From Candidatus Baldrarchaeota archaeon (lineage in GTDB: Archaea > Asgardarchaeota > Baldrarchaeia > Baldrarchaeales > DXJG01), in assembly GCA_030587435.1 (NCBI GenBank), contig JAUQZC010000177.1:1-31977 (forward strand): DNA of 31,977 nucleotides, written 5' to 3'. Positions 25,182-31,977 of the stretch are shown piece by piece. Position numbers and translations under genes: made by a program. The number at the start of each line of letters is the position of its first letter. Within the stretch, counting starts at the first letter, position 1. The notes beneath the pieces were generated by a model. The model searched no databases. It had not been told where the DNA came from and was given only the letters and a program-made list of their open reading frames with translations.

Positions 25182-25624
25182 TAGCTATACTTTTCGCCAT
25201 AATAATTGTCTATGTTTCAACCTTCGCAGTTTTAATGTACTTAACTCCGCAGTATTCACCAACGGAAAACCCTCAACAAGAAATTAAGCCAGCATATAAC
25301 ATTACCGTTATAATTGACTATGGAAATGGAACCATTGAAACTTTTACGGGAATTAACTTAGACCCACCAAATACTACTGTTTTTCACGCCCTACTACTGG
25401 TGGCTGTCGTGGAGTACCATTATGAAGGCCCGTACGTCTTTGTTGATGCCATAAATGGCGTTAGAAACAACGAAAATAACAACAATAAGTGGTGGCAGTA
25501 CTGGGTTAACGGAGAACTTCCAATGATTGCGGCAAACAAATACTATCTAAATAGCAATGACATTGTTGAGTGGAGATATTGGCCCTCACAATTCTCAAAC
25601 ACAACGTCTCTTAACAGTAAATAA
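25163..25624 (+). CDS. Membrane-anchored DUF4430 (transcobalamin C-terminal-like) protein
   Basis: The 153-residue protein has a signal anchor (about 5-27, IAILFAIIIVYVSTFAVLMYL). A DUF4430 domain follows: VIIDYGNGTIETFTGI near 50, FHALLLVAVVEY near 72, INGVRNNENNNNKWWQYWVNG near 93, and NDIVEWRYWP near 133. The GxxN...KWWQYWVNG and DxVEW pattern is the family hallmark. The domain is shared with the beta-domain of transcobalamin and other ligand-binding surface proteins. It should face the outside and may receive the substrate for the S component. GTG start with GTGAGGGA 6 bases upstream, inside the end of the S component gene. Confidence 0.82.
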   Translation: MERRTLIAILFAIIIVYVSTFAVLMYLTPQYSPTENPQQEIKPAYNITVIIDYGNGTIETFTGINLDPPNTTVFHALLLVAVVEYHYEGPYVFVDAINGVRNNENNNNKWWQYWVNGELPMIAANKYYLNSNDIVEWRYWPSQFSNTTSLNSK

Positions 25625-25657
25625 TGAGTACATAAACTAATATTGGAGGTAGAAATA

Positions 25658-26365
25658 ATGAAGAGATGGAAATGTATGAAAATTGCTTTAACTTTAATGT
25701 TTTTAGCCTGTATTCTAACCTATGCTAGCTTTAATAGTGTTATTACAGCATCTAGTTGGCGTGTGAAAGTAGGCCAAACAATAGAGTGGGAGGTTGTAAA
25801 GTGCATGAAAGATCTTTTGGTGTGGTGGGATGTCAAAACAGGGCTCGTCAAAGTTAATATTTCAGCTAGAGATACGATAACATTGACTTTCACGAACATT
25901 ACTGAGAAGGAGGTCTACGCGAACTTTACAATCGGCAATTTAACGGTTCAAAATGTTGATTTAACTACGATCGGCTTTAACCTTGCAATAGGTTTCTGGC
26001 CTTTTTCCTTAAGCCTAGTTGTTCAACCAATCTGGGAAAATATCACAGAGGCAGCTAAAAACAACAACGTGCAGATAATCGAGGAGAAATCTGCAGCCTT
26101 CTATCTAGGTCTTCCAAGACATGTTATAATATTTGGCAATGAAACAGCTGACGGCAACAAGTTCTACCTGGTTTACGATAAAGCTTCAGGAGTTTTACTA
26201 GAGGGATACAGCAAATACATGGGCTACGAATTAGAAATAGAAATTAAAAACACAGACGTAAAACTAGGAGTCAGCGAATGGTTCATACCGACAATCGGCG
26301 GCGCAATCTTGGTAATTATAATTATCATAGTGGCGATAGTTATTAAAAAGAAAAGCATACAGTAA
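25658..26365 (+). CDS. Secreted protein with C-terminal membrane anchor
   Basis: The 235-residue product starts with a signal peptide (MKIALTLMFLACILTYASF after a basic MKRWKC). A beta-rich ectodomain follows, with GQTIEWEVVK, VNISARDTITLTFTNITEK and NETADGNKFYLVYDKASGVL. It ends with a hydrophobic helix (IPTIGGAILVIIIIIVAIVI) and a basic tail KKKS. So it is a surface protein anchored at its C-terminus, with several Asn-x-Thr/Ser sites suitable for N-glycosylation. I start at ATG 25658 because GGAGGT ends 7 bases before it. It is 33 bases after the DUF4430 gene and probably part of the same operon. A remnant of a relative is at 31022-31099. Confidence 0.78.
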   Translation: MKRWKCMKIALTLMFLACILTYASFNSVITASSWRVKVGQTIEWEVVKCMKDLLVWWDVKTGLVKVNISARDTITLTFTNITEKEVYANFTIGNLTVQNVDLTTIGFNLAIGFWPFSLSLVVQPIWENITEAAKNNNVQIIEEKSAAFYLGLPRHVIIFGNETADGNKFYLVYDKASGVLLEGYSKYMGYELEIEIKNTDVKLGVSEWFIPTIGGAILVIIIIIVAIVIKKKSIQ

Positions 26366-26391
26366 ATATTTTAACAGTTTCGCAAGGCTTA

Positions 26392-26550
26392 TTGGTATGG
26401 CAAGATTTAGATATTTCTGGCTCATGTTTACACATAGATTTTTCACGAATTTACAACGTACTACATCAAAATTTAGGGGACATAAGAGAATACTTAAAGA
26501 CGCTGACAGAAAAGGTAAAGGAAAGAAGAATAGACATAAGAAAACTTTAA
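26392..26550 (+). other. Short open frame, probable gene remnant
   Basis: From TTG 26392 to TAA 26550 the plus strand reads 52 residues with protein-like composition: DISGSCLHIDFSRIYNVL and IREYLKTLTEKVKERRID. No ribosome-binding site or family is seen. The alternative frame 26397-26618 is basic and less convincing. I regard it as a remnant. Confidence 0.25.
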
Positions 26551-26636
26551 CAAAACATTCAGAGGGCATATTGAATTTTAAACTTACATTTCAATGTTAT
26601 ATTGGGAACCGTTTATGAAAGATTTCTCAGCAAGCT

Positions 26637-26663
26637 TTTAAGACATGAAATTCATGTCTTAAA
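26637..26663. repeat. Near-perfect palindrome of 13-bp arms
   Basis: TTTAAGACATGAA (26637-26649) is followed after one base by its exact reverse complement TTCATGTCTTAAA (26651-26663). No gene start follows directly. It could be an operator, a termination signal or the end of an inserted element. Confidence 0.8.
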
Positions 26664-26858
26664 GTCAAAATCATCTTTAAGGTTAAAGCAAAAGCGATCA
26701 AAACAGACAGTGCTATTGCAGATAAGGCAGAAGAGAGCATCAATGTCTCTGCGGACTGGGCTGTCTTGGCACAGGAATTGAAACCTTTATCGGCAATCGT
26801 TAAGGAGCTAAAGGGATACAAGATTCATGTGTGTAATTGGAGATTATTTGAAGCCTAG
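26649..26858 (+). pseudogene. Truncated protein fragment lacking a start
   Basis: The frame with stop TAG 26856-26858 is open from 26649 and reads KVKIIFKVKAKAIKTDSAIA, then EESINVSADWAVLAQELKPL, with composition typical of a soluble helical protein. It has no start codon and no ribosome-binding site, and the palindrome 26637-26663 overlaps its beginning. I consider it the C-terminal end of a lost gene. The antisense frame is less protein-like. Family not recognised. Confidence 0.35.
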
Positions 26859-26987
26859 GAGAATATATAATGCTATTTCAGGTAGATCCGTAAGCTGCAT
26901 GGAGAATATAAAGGTTTATATGTTTACATTTTTTATTCAACATTGATTTGATCTTTGGGTGAAAGCTGAAAAGGAGGAAGTATATCG

Positions 26988-27593
26988 ATGGACATTATTG
27001 TTAAGGTTTCTGACGCCGAAAACGAAAATGATGTTTTAGTTAGAAGTTTTAAGATAGAGGAAGTTTTGCCTTGTTTCACAACACCAGGATACATTAGATT
27101 CACAGCTCAAGCGGACAGAGAAATAGGAGAGGTCATTCCAGTTATCTTTCTGAGTTATCCTCCAGGAAAAGTTAACTATTCACCAGGGAAAAACAGCTTA
27201 ACCTTACATATTTATAACCGTCTTATCACGCTTTTCGCGGATGGAAAGGTCGGCGTTACAAACACTCCTGATATTGAGGGAGCAAAAGAGATTCTAAAAG
27301 TAATAGGCAGCATAATAAACGATGCTTATAAGAAGTATCTGAAATACGGCAAGCCCAGCAAGGAAGAGATTGAGAAGGCTAGAAGGCTATCGTGGATGGA
27401 CATTTACAACTGTCTTCCAAAAACTAACTGCGGGAAATGTGGATATCAAGTCTGCTCATCCTTCGCAGTAAGTGTTCTCCAAGGGGACGTTAAACTTTCT
27501 AAGTGTACATTACTTAGTGATCCAAAGTATAAAGCGAATTTAGAGGAACTGAAGAGAAAGATGGGCCGCCGACTATTTGAAGCTCTATTTTAG
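26988..27593 (+). CDS. [4Fe-4S] cluster protein with CdhD/AcsC-like Fes motif
   Basis: The 201-residue protein has an unfamiliar N-terminal domain with NYSPGKNSLTLHIYNRLITL near 64 and DGKVGVTNTPDIEGAKEIL near 85. The C-terminal domain carries Cys in NCLPKTNCGKCGYQVCSSFAV near 142-160 and LSKCTLLSD near 172, the CX2CX4CX(n)C pattern of the Fes domain. That domain is known from the gamma subunit of CODH/acetyl-CoA synthase and from RnfB-type proteins. It probably accepts electrons or activates a corrinoid protein, but no corrinoid gene is adjacent. ATG with AAGGAGGAAG about 8 bases upstream. It is monocistronic. Confidence 0.82.
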   Translation: MDIIVKVSDAENENDVLVRSFKIEEVLPCFTTPGYIRFTAQADREIGEVIPVIFLSYPPGKVNYSPGKNSLTLHIYNRLITLFADGKVGVTNTPDIEGAKEILKVIGSIINDAYKKYLKYGKPSKEEIEKARRLSWMDIYNCLPKTNCGKCGYQVCSSFAVSVLQGDVKLSKCTLLSDPKYKANLEELKRKMGRRLFEALF

Positions 27594-27632
27594 TGGCGAA
27601 TAAGTTATTTTTAAGGAAGAGTACGCTAGTAC

Positions 27633-27646
27633 TAACCCATGGGTTA
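27633..27646. repeat. 14-bp perfect palindrome TAACCCATGGGTTA
   Basis: It lies 40 bases after the Fe-S protein stop. It may be an operator or part of a termination signal; nothing else supports a role. Confidence 0.5.
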
Positions 27647-27865
27647 ATCCATAGCTTAAAACTTTGGTGAGAAATTTATCGTTATATCTGGGAACTAGTA
27701 ACTTGAAAAAACCGTAAAATGCTTAACTTTTTCCAACTTTTTAAATCTTGTTGAGAATATAGAATTTTCACTGTTTACTACCGTTAACATCACATGTGAT
27801 ATACAAAATACTTTACAACAACGATGTTAATTTCATTGACATAAGAGTATTATTTAGTTTTAAAG

Positions 27866-27933
27866 TTTGTAAATTATGGGTGATGAACGTTACTATTGTA
27901 TGAATGCAGCATTAGAACGACTGTTAATTTAAG
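27866..27933 (+). pseudogene. 68-bp deleted copy of the retropepsin-like gene
   Basis: The left 15 bases (TTTGTAAATTATGGG, 27866-27880) equal 31256-31270. The right 24 bases (27910-27933, ending CTGTTAATTTAAG) match 31652-31675 with one mismatch. Bases in between (GTTACTATTGTATG) weakly match 31275-31290. So it is a short copy of the 420-base sequence with about 350 bases of interior missing. TAAATTA at the left and TAATTTA at the right are short inverted ends in both copies. Confidence 0.75.
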
Positions 27934-28303
27934 GGGAAAATTTGCACTAACGGCTTATAAATCCTTTAAGACCTAATATCGGTTATTTTGCTTGTTTATA
28001 ATTTTAGGGTTAGTAAACGGGAAAATAGCTAAGAAAACTTGATGAATTTGCCTAGAATACGTGTTCAGAAAGATAAAAATACGTGATGCCCCTCTAGAGA
28101 TCATTTTGAATGTATTTTCGTGAAATTTACATTTAGATAAGTTTGGTGTTTGGGCTTCTAGCAAAGATTTGAGGTCAGGCAAGGTGTTATGTAATTTTAG
28201 GTAAGTTTTGAGTCATAATCTGTTAAAATACTTAAAACCTATATTAGGTTTTGATTTCTTCGCTTAGATTGTCTTATGAACTTGTTTTCAACAAACTTTT
28301 AAG

Positions 28304-29062
28304 GTGCAGAATTCTAGTATTTTAGGGATTGGTATGGGCGTTAAAATACCTCGGCTTCTGATGGGTACGAGTCCTTTTATTGGTGCTGGACAATTTGGTG
28401 TAAAAGCATTCAAATATTACATGACGTTTTACATGGTTCCAGAAAACATGGTTAAACTTTTTGTTAAGAGCTTTGAGCTTGGTGTTAAAGCTGTTCAACT
28501 TCTTGCTGATAAGCCTATAAAAGCTTTAATTGAAGCTTCTAAACGAACCAACGTTAAGCCGTTTGTAGTTTATAGTACAGACCTCACTGATGACAGATTG
28601 ATAGCTAGAATAAAGACGTTAGAACCTTTAGAACCAGAGGTTATAGCTATTCACGCTGAAATTGCTGATAGAAGAAAATTGGATATTATAAATAGGAATG
28701 TTAAGATTTTAGAGGATCATGGAATAGTTGCGGGCTTAGCTACACATCAGCCAGGCATAACTTTGAAGTGGGTTGAAAAAGAAAATGTTCCTGTGGAAGT
28801 GGTTTTAGCTCCTCTTAACAAAATTGGATATGCCATGGATCCAGATTTTAATGAATCCTTGGAAGCCATTAAGTCTTGTAGCCGCACGGTAATTGCTATT
28901 AAGCCTCTGGCTGCCGGAAAAATTAAACCTTTAGAAGCTTTTGAATTCGTGTATAAATATGTGGATAGTGCAGCTGTCGGTGTGGTAAGCGAGGAAGAGA
29001 TGCGTGAAACTTATGAAGCAGCTTTTAAAGCTAATGAAAAAATAAAGGGATCCCCTCCATGA
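28304..29062 (+). CDS. Uncharacterised TIM-barrel-like protein
   Basis: The 252-residue protein has regular beta-alpha units: RLLMGTSPFIGAGQFG near 16-31, KAVQLLADKP near 64, VKPFVVYSTDL near 85, EVIAIHAEIAD near 113, GIVAGLATHQPG near 141, VVLAPLNKIGY near 162, VIAIKPLAAGKI near 196 and AAVGVVSEEEM near 225. This is a TIM-barrel order, aldo/keto-reductase-like at the end, but cofactor residues are not clear. GTG start without a clear ribosome-binding site; ATG 28334 after GGGATTGGT is the alternative. It overlaps the next gene by 4 bases (ATGA), so they form an operon. Confidence 0.7.
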   Translation: MQNSSILGIGMGVKIPRLLMGTSPFIGAGQFGVKAFKYYMTFYMVPENMVKLFVKSFELGVKAVQLLADKPIKALIEASKRTNVKPFVVYSTDLTDDRLIARIKTLEPLEPEVIAIHAEIADRRKLDIINRNVKILEDHGIVAGLATHQPGITLKWVEKENVPVEVVLAPLNKIGYAMDPDFNESLEAIKSCSRTVIAIKPLAAGKIKPLEAFEFVYKYVDSAAVGVVSEEEMRETYEAAFKANEKIKGSPP

Positions 29063-30531
29063 GCGGCAGACAGATATTTATTAGTTTAAGAGGATTTGCA
29101 AAAGAAGAATTTGAAGCAAAAAGGGCTAAAAAGGTAGAAGTTTTAAAAATTAAAAGAAAGGGAGCAATTCACTATAAGCTTGGACCCGTAGAGTACATTG
29201 TTCTCAGCTATTTTAGAGATTCTGTCCGCATATACTATTTCCTTCATGGAGGTTTCCTTGCCGGCGCAGATACCGTTAGCACCAAAGACTTTAAGCGATT
29301 AAACAAACTGTTAGAGGGGAAAGCCAAACTTCTAATAAAATTTGAGGAGAAAGTGGAGAAGCCGCCGACATTACCGGAACTTTCAGCCAAACTTCATAAA
29401 GAATTTCTGAAAATCTTGGAGAAATTGAAACGTTTATGTAACCGTAGACCGAGGGATGTTCCCGTAATTATTTTAAAGAAAGAGTTGGACAAGTTTCTGG
29501 CTAGAGAGGGAGAAAGAGTTCTTCTCGACGCTTCTCTGATTGAAAAGCCCTATGAAGCATTTCTGTTTTTCGAAGCATTTTATCAAATTTTGCCAGAATT
29601 CTTTGAAAACAGAGAGTATTGGAGCAAAATTTTAACCACGATTCTACTTCCTGATCAGTGTAAAAATTTCCCAGAATATTTCCCGAGCGTATCTACAAGT
29701 TTTCATAGTAGAGAGGAGAAGATAAAAAGTATTTTTATGTTTTTAAACTTTTTAGAGAGATTTGAAGAACATCTCGGAGCCAAAGAAAGTAAAGTGTTGT
29801 TAAACTATGTTTTAGCCAAAGATGTAAGCCGAGACTTGTATTTTGAAGCGTCAAAACTATACCAAGAAATCTACTTAGATAATAAAAATGTTTTTTGGGC
29901 TTTTAAGGTTGCACTATTCAATCTTGCAGCATGGGATACCAAAGATGCTTTAGAAATTGCTCAAAAATATTTAAATGACTTCAGTAATCCTAAAGTTAAA
30001 AATTTCTCCAGATATATAGATTCTTCTGCAAACCTAGCTATCAAAGCAGCCACCGAACTTCTGCTGAAAATAAAGCAGGACTTTAATGCAGATAGTAGAT
30101 TTTTGAGACTTTTACTTGAAAGCTTTGAAGCTGTGAAAAGCCACGTACTTAAGGTAAATATAGAGCCCGCTGAAGAATATTTTGCTAACGAAGAAACCTC
30201 TATTAAAATTATTTTAGAAAATCACGCTAAGGACATCTCCCTTAAAAACATCAAAGTAAGATTCAAGGATACGGTACCTAGAAGCTCCATTAAGCTTTTA
30301 GAAGACTGGTCGCAAGGAGAGTATATCCTAAAAGAAGTAAAACATAAAGAAGCCAAAGTTTTAATTGTACCACTCGTGTTTTTGAGATCTGGTAAAATAA
30401 AAATCAGAGTAGAGGCAAGCGCAAAAGATAACTTAAACAATGAATACAAAATCAACACACAAAAAAGAATACTCGCCAAAGCCTCAACAACAGTAAAACC
30501 AAATACCTCCTCAAAACCTAACACAACATAG
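29059..30531 (+). CDS. Uncharacterised cytoplasmic protein with C-terminal beta-sandwich domain
   Basis: The 490-residue protein has a basic N-terminal region with a strand-rich part (AIHYKLGPVEYIVLSYF and RIYYFLHGGFLAG). A long helical middle runs from about 105 to 365. A C-terminal domain from about 370 to 465 (VNIEPAEEYFANEETSIKII, then KIKIRVEASAKDN) resembles the CARDB/COG1361-like beta-sandwich. A Ser/Thr-rich tail ends it. No signal peptide and no transmembrane segment. No known family. It overlaps the TIM-barrel gene by 4 bases, implying coupled function. Helical middle plus beta-sandwich suggests a scaffold or binding role (inference). Confidence 0.75.
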   Translation: MSGRQIFISLRGFAKEEFEAKRAKKVEVLKIKRKGAIHYKLGPVEYIVLSYFRDSVRIYYFLHGGFLAGADTVSTKDFKRLNKLLEGKAKLLIKFEEKVEKPPTLPELSAKLHKEFLKILEKLKRLCNRRPRDVPVIILKKELDKFLAREGERVLLDASLIEKPYEAFLFFEAFYQILPEFFENREYWSKILTTILLPDQCKNFPEYFPSVSTSFHSREEKIKSIFMFLNFLERFEEHLGAKESKVLLNYVLAKDVSRDLYFEASKLYQEIYLDNKNVFWAFKVALFNLAAWDTKDALEIAQKYLNDFSNPKVKNFSRYIDSSANLAIKAATELLLKIKQDFNADSRFLRLLLESFEAVKSHVLKVNIEPAEEYFANEETSIKIILENHAKDISLKNIKVRFKDTVPRSSIKLLEDWSQGEYILKEVKHKEAKVLIVPLVFLRSGKIKIRVEASAKDNLNNEYKINTQKRILAKASTTVKPNTSSKPNTT

Positions 30532-30743
30532 TTAGTTAACATTATACTAAAAAATAGAAGGATATAACGGCTGAAAACAATATTAAAGTACATCTTTCGA
30601 ATCGCAAAAACAGTTATCCCTACCACATAAAACCATTGTACATCGAAGAAAATCCCATTGACCCCTTTTAAGTTTAGAACTTATTCAAAAATCCCTATTT
30701 CTCATCCGTTAGGTTTGTTCAACCATCTAAAAATATAAAATTG

Positions 30744-30878
30744 TTAATAACATTGCCATTTTGAATATCTGAAATCGGGTTCATACGAGTAACCAGGGAT
30801 CTTTCTCAATGCCAGCGCTATAGTCGGGGAGGTAATCACACCAATAATTGTATAAAATGGAGTTTTTGGATATTTCAT
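30744..30878 (-). CDS. Possible small exported peptide or 5' gene remnant
   Basis: From ATG 30878, with GGGTGATAG 5 bases upstream, 44 codons read MKYPKTPFYTIIGVITSPTI followed by ALALRKIPGYSYEPDF, then RYSKWQCY. The good ribosome-binding site and the signal-like hydrophobic start are evidence for a gene. The short length suggests a truncated exported protein. No family. Confidence 0.35.
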   Translation of the reverse strand: MKYPKTPFYTIIGVITSPTIALALRKIPGYSYEPDFRYSKWQCY

Positions 30879-30998
30879 TTCTCTATCACCCTTTGATGGA
30901 AAATTTTGAACTGTCAACACGTGATTATAAATGTTAGCTTCTGTGGTTGACATAAATCTCCAATTAATTTTGTCTTGAACTTTATTTATTTCTATTTT

Positions 30999-31014
30999 TA
31001 GAACATATGTTCTA
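30999..31014. repeat. 16-bp perfect palindrome TAGAACATATGTTCTA
   Basis: The two halves are exact reverse complements with no spacer. It lies between the small minus-strand gene and the remnant at 31022 and is of operator size. No regulator can be named. Confidence 0.6.
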
Positions 31015-31021
31015 GTTTCTA

Positions 31022-31099
31022 GACCGTAGCAGCCTTGCCCTCTACAATGAAATAGTTGATGGTAACAAGTTTTACTTGAAGGAAAGAAAAAACCCGTAA
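31022..31099 (+). pseudogene. Remnant related to the anchored secreted protein at 25658
   Basis: The frame reads LYNEIVDGNKFYLKERKNP then TAA. The intact protein at 25658-26365 has FGNETADGNKFYLVYDK, so DGNKFYL is shared. No start and no other domain is left. It suggests that another copy of this type of surface protein has been here. Confidence 0.4.
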
Positions 31100-31314
31100 G
31101 TATAGTACTGTAGCATTTTCTTTTTATTTAAGTGCTCGTTTAAGTAGTTAAAGTCATGATCCAGTGCCACCAACATTATATGTGATAATTAACGGAGAAG
31201 GCAACCAACAAAATATTACTATACTGTCATGGAATATTTTAGTCTATAGATTTGATTTGTAAATTATGGGAGCAAGTTCTATTATTATGTGGACATACAA
31301 AGAGCGTGTCAAGT

Positions 31315-31674
31315 ATGAGTTATGTAAAAGTTAAGGCTAAGGTTTCTAATCCTCTTAAGAGGGAAAAATATCTTGAGTTAGAACTATTAGTAGATACTGG
31401 AGCAATATATTCTGCTCTTCCTGAGGATATCCTAAATAAATTGGAGATAAAACCTATGGGTAAAAGAAGCTTTAAAGTCGCCAGCAGAGAACTCAAGGAA
31501 TATAAAGTTGGTGAGGTGTTTATAGAAGTACAGGGGATAGGAGCAACCTCACTTGTAGTATTTCTACCTAAGAATTCTATGCCCCTTCTCGGAGTAACAA
31601 CACTCGAACTTCTTGGCTTACAATTAGACCCTGTAACGGGAAAACTAAAACCATTAGAACTACTGTTAATTTAA
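31315..31674 (+). CDS. Retropepsin-like (clan AA) aspartic protease family protein
   Basis: The 119-residue protein has the single-lobe pattern of retropepsin-like proteases. LELELLVDTGAIYSALPED carries the catalytic VDTGA near residue 26. A flap-like GKRSFKVASRELKEYKVGE region follows, then PLLGVTTLELLGLQLDP with the second hydrophobic-Gly motif. Such proteins act as homodimers. Archaeal examples are often found beside AbrB-like or other small genes, function unknown. I start at ATG 31315; the frame is open to TTG 31252 but those residues do not resemble the family. A deleted copy of the locus is at 27866-27933. Confidence 0.8.
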   Translation: MSYVKVKAKVSNPLKREKYLELELLVDTGAIYSALPEDILNKLEIKPMGKRSFKVASRELKEYKVGEVFIEVQGIGATSLVVFLPKNSMPLLGVTTLELLGLQLDPVTGKLKPLELLLI

Positions 31675-31815
31675 GAACAAAACGCATTTGACTTTTCAAT
31701 AGCAAATCAGTTCCAGTTTTCACATGAACCTAAAAGGCGAGAAAGGGAAAGCAACTAATTATATCCTGTTACAACCATTTTAAAAACGAAAGAGAACAAG
31801 AATGTTGATTTGTTG

Positions 31816-31977
31816 TCATAGTAAAGTCTTAAGAACTTTCTCTACGTTTTTCTTTACTACGTTACTGATTTTTTCTCTAATATCTGTGTTTTGTTCGGGT
31901 AGGTAGCCTGTGTCTTCGGCTTTAAAGGGGATTTCAGCAAGGGTTGAGACGATGCCGTATATTGATAGTTTTGCTAC
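31816..31977 (-). CDS. 3' end of a minus-strand gene, product not recognised
   Basis: The last 53 codons read AKLSIYGIVSTLAEIPFKAED, then TGYLPEQNTDIREKISNVVK and KNVEKVLKTLL, followed by TGA (stop at 31816-31818). The rest lies beyond the window. Codon use and composition look real. The C-terminal helix is basic. I cannot name the family. Confidence 0.6.
   Translation of the reverse strand, partial: VAKLSIYGIVSTLAEIPFKAEDTGYLPEQNTDIREKISNVVKKNVEKVLKTLL

Larger units (their letters stand above)
27594..28303. other. 710-base intergenic region without a confident gene
   Basis: It contains a 14-bp palindrome TAACCCATGGGTTA (27633-27646) and the short deleted copy of the retropepsin-like gene at 27866-27933. 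A minus-strand frame 27973-28182 (69 codons) is poor and has no signal. TATA-like CTTAAAACCTATATT near 28231-28245 may serve the TIM-barrel gene. No RNA gene is seen. Confidence 0.5.
30532..31250. other. 719-base region of remnants and repeats
   Basis: It holds a possible small minus-strand gene (30744-30878), a 16-bp palindrome (30999-31014) and the protein remnant at 31022-31099. Apart from these I see no gene. AT-rich sequence after the operon (about 30545-30620) may contain its terminator. Confidence 0.5.

Noticed and set aside
27973..28182. 69-codon minus-strand frame
   Set aside because: No start signal, no motif and mixed composition; treated as chance.
1..31977. CRISPR array, rRNA or insertion sequence
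   Set aside because: No regularly spaced repeats, no rRNA-like conserved segment and no transposase frame were seen on reading both strands.

Overview
The window is AT-rich archaeal chromosome. The evidence is tldD/tldE, archaeal-type surE, a short core methionine synthase, an MtrH methyltransferase, DUF2148 and archaeal Fe-S proteins. TTG and GTG starts are frequent, strong GGAGG/GAGGTG Shine-Dalgarno sites are common, and BRE/TATA-like boxes such as AAAGTTTAAATA occur. Rab/Ras-like small GTPases, an orphan MtrH without mtrA-G, and a 2,4-diaminopentanoate dehydrogenase-like enzyme together fit a Thermoproteota lineage such as Bathyarchaeia. That placement is inference; no rRNA or tRNA gene is visible.

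Layout. 0-3.4 kb: surE followed by a truncated M28 peptidase (minus strand), then a flavin reductase-like protein and a radical SAM protein. 3.7-9.2 kb, all plus strand: two small GTPases, a longin/roadblock-like candidate, a LURP-one/tubby-like protein, a GvpD/KaiC-type double RecA-fold ATPase and two small membrane proteins. This looks like a GTPase signalling or membrane module. 9.2-12.0 kb: tldD-tldE (minus). 12.7-13.7 kb: a zinc-ribbon membrane protein and a DUF2148 Fe-S protein. 13.9-16.7 kb: a tight operon of MetF-like reductase, core MetE and MtrH, which reads as a methyl branch to methionine that probably runs through a corrinoid protein not in the window. 17.2-19.8 kb: an FAD oxidase (GlcD type) and a CCG-domain Fe-S partner (GlcF/HdrD type).

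19.8-24.4 kb is a gene graveyard interrupted by two apparently intact genes. It holds a decayed vapBC pair, a tandem pair of membrane paralogues of which one carries an internal deletion, a secreted protein with two frameshifts, a frameshifted conserved gene and a frameshifted beta-rich fragment. The intact genes are the full-length membrane paralogue at 20.9-21.4 kb and the diaminopentanoate dehydrogenase-like gene at 22.4-23.5 kb. Several lesions lie in short homopolymers, so sequencing error must be excluded.

24.6-26.4 kb: an ECF-type S component, a DUF4430 (transcobalamin-like) membrane-anchored protein and a further anchored extracellular protein, plausibly vitamin or cobalamin uptake. 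This would suit the corrinoid-dependent methionine operon. 27.0-30.5 kb: a [4Fe-4S] protein and a two-gene unit of a TIM-barrel-like protein and an uncharacterised protein with a C-terminal beta-sandwich. 30.5-32 kb: gene remnants, palindromes, a retropepsin-like protease gene (a short deleted copy lies 3.4 kb upstream) and the 3' end of a minus-strand gene.
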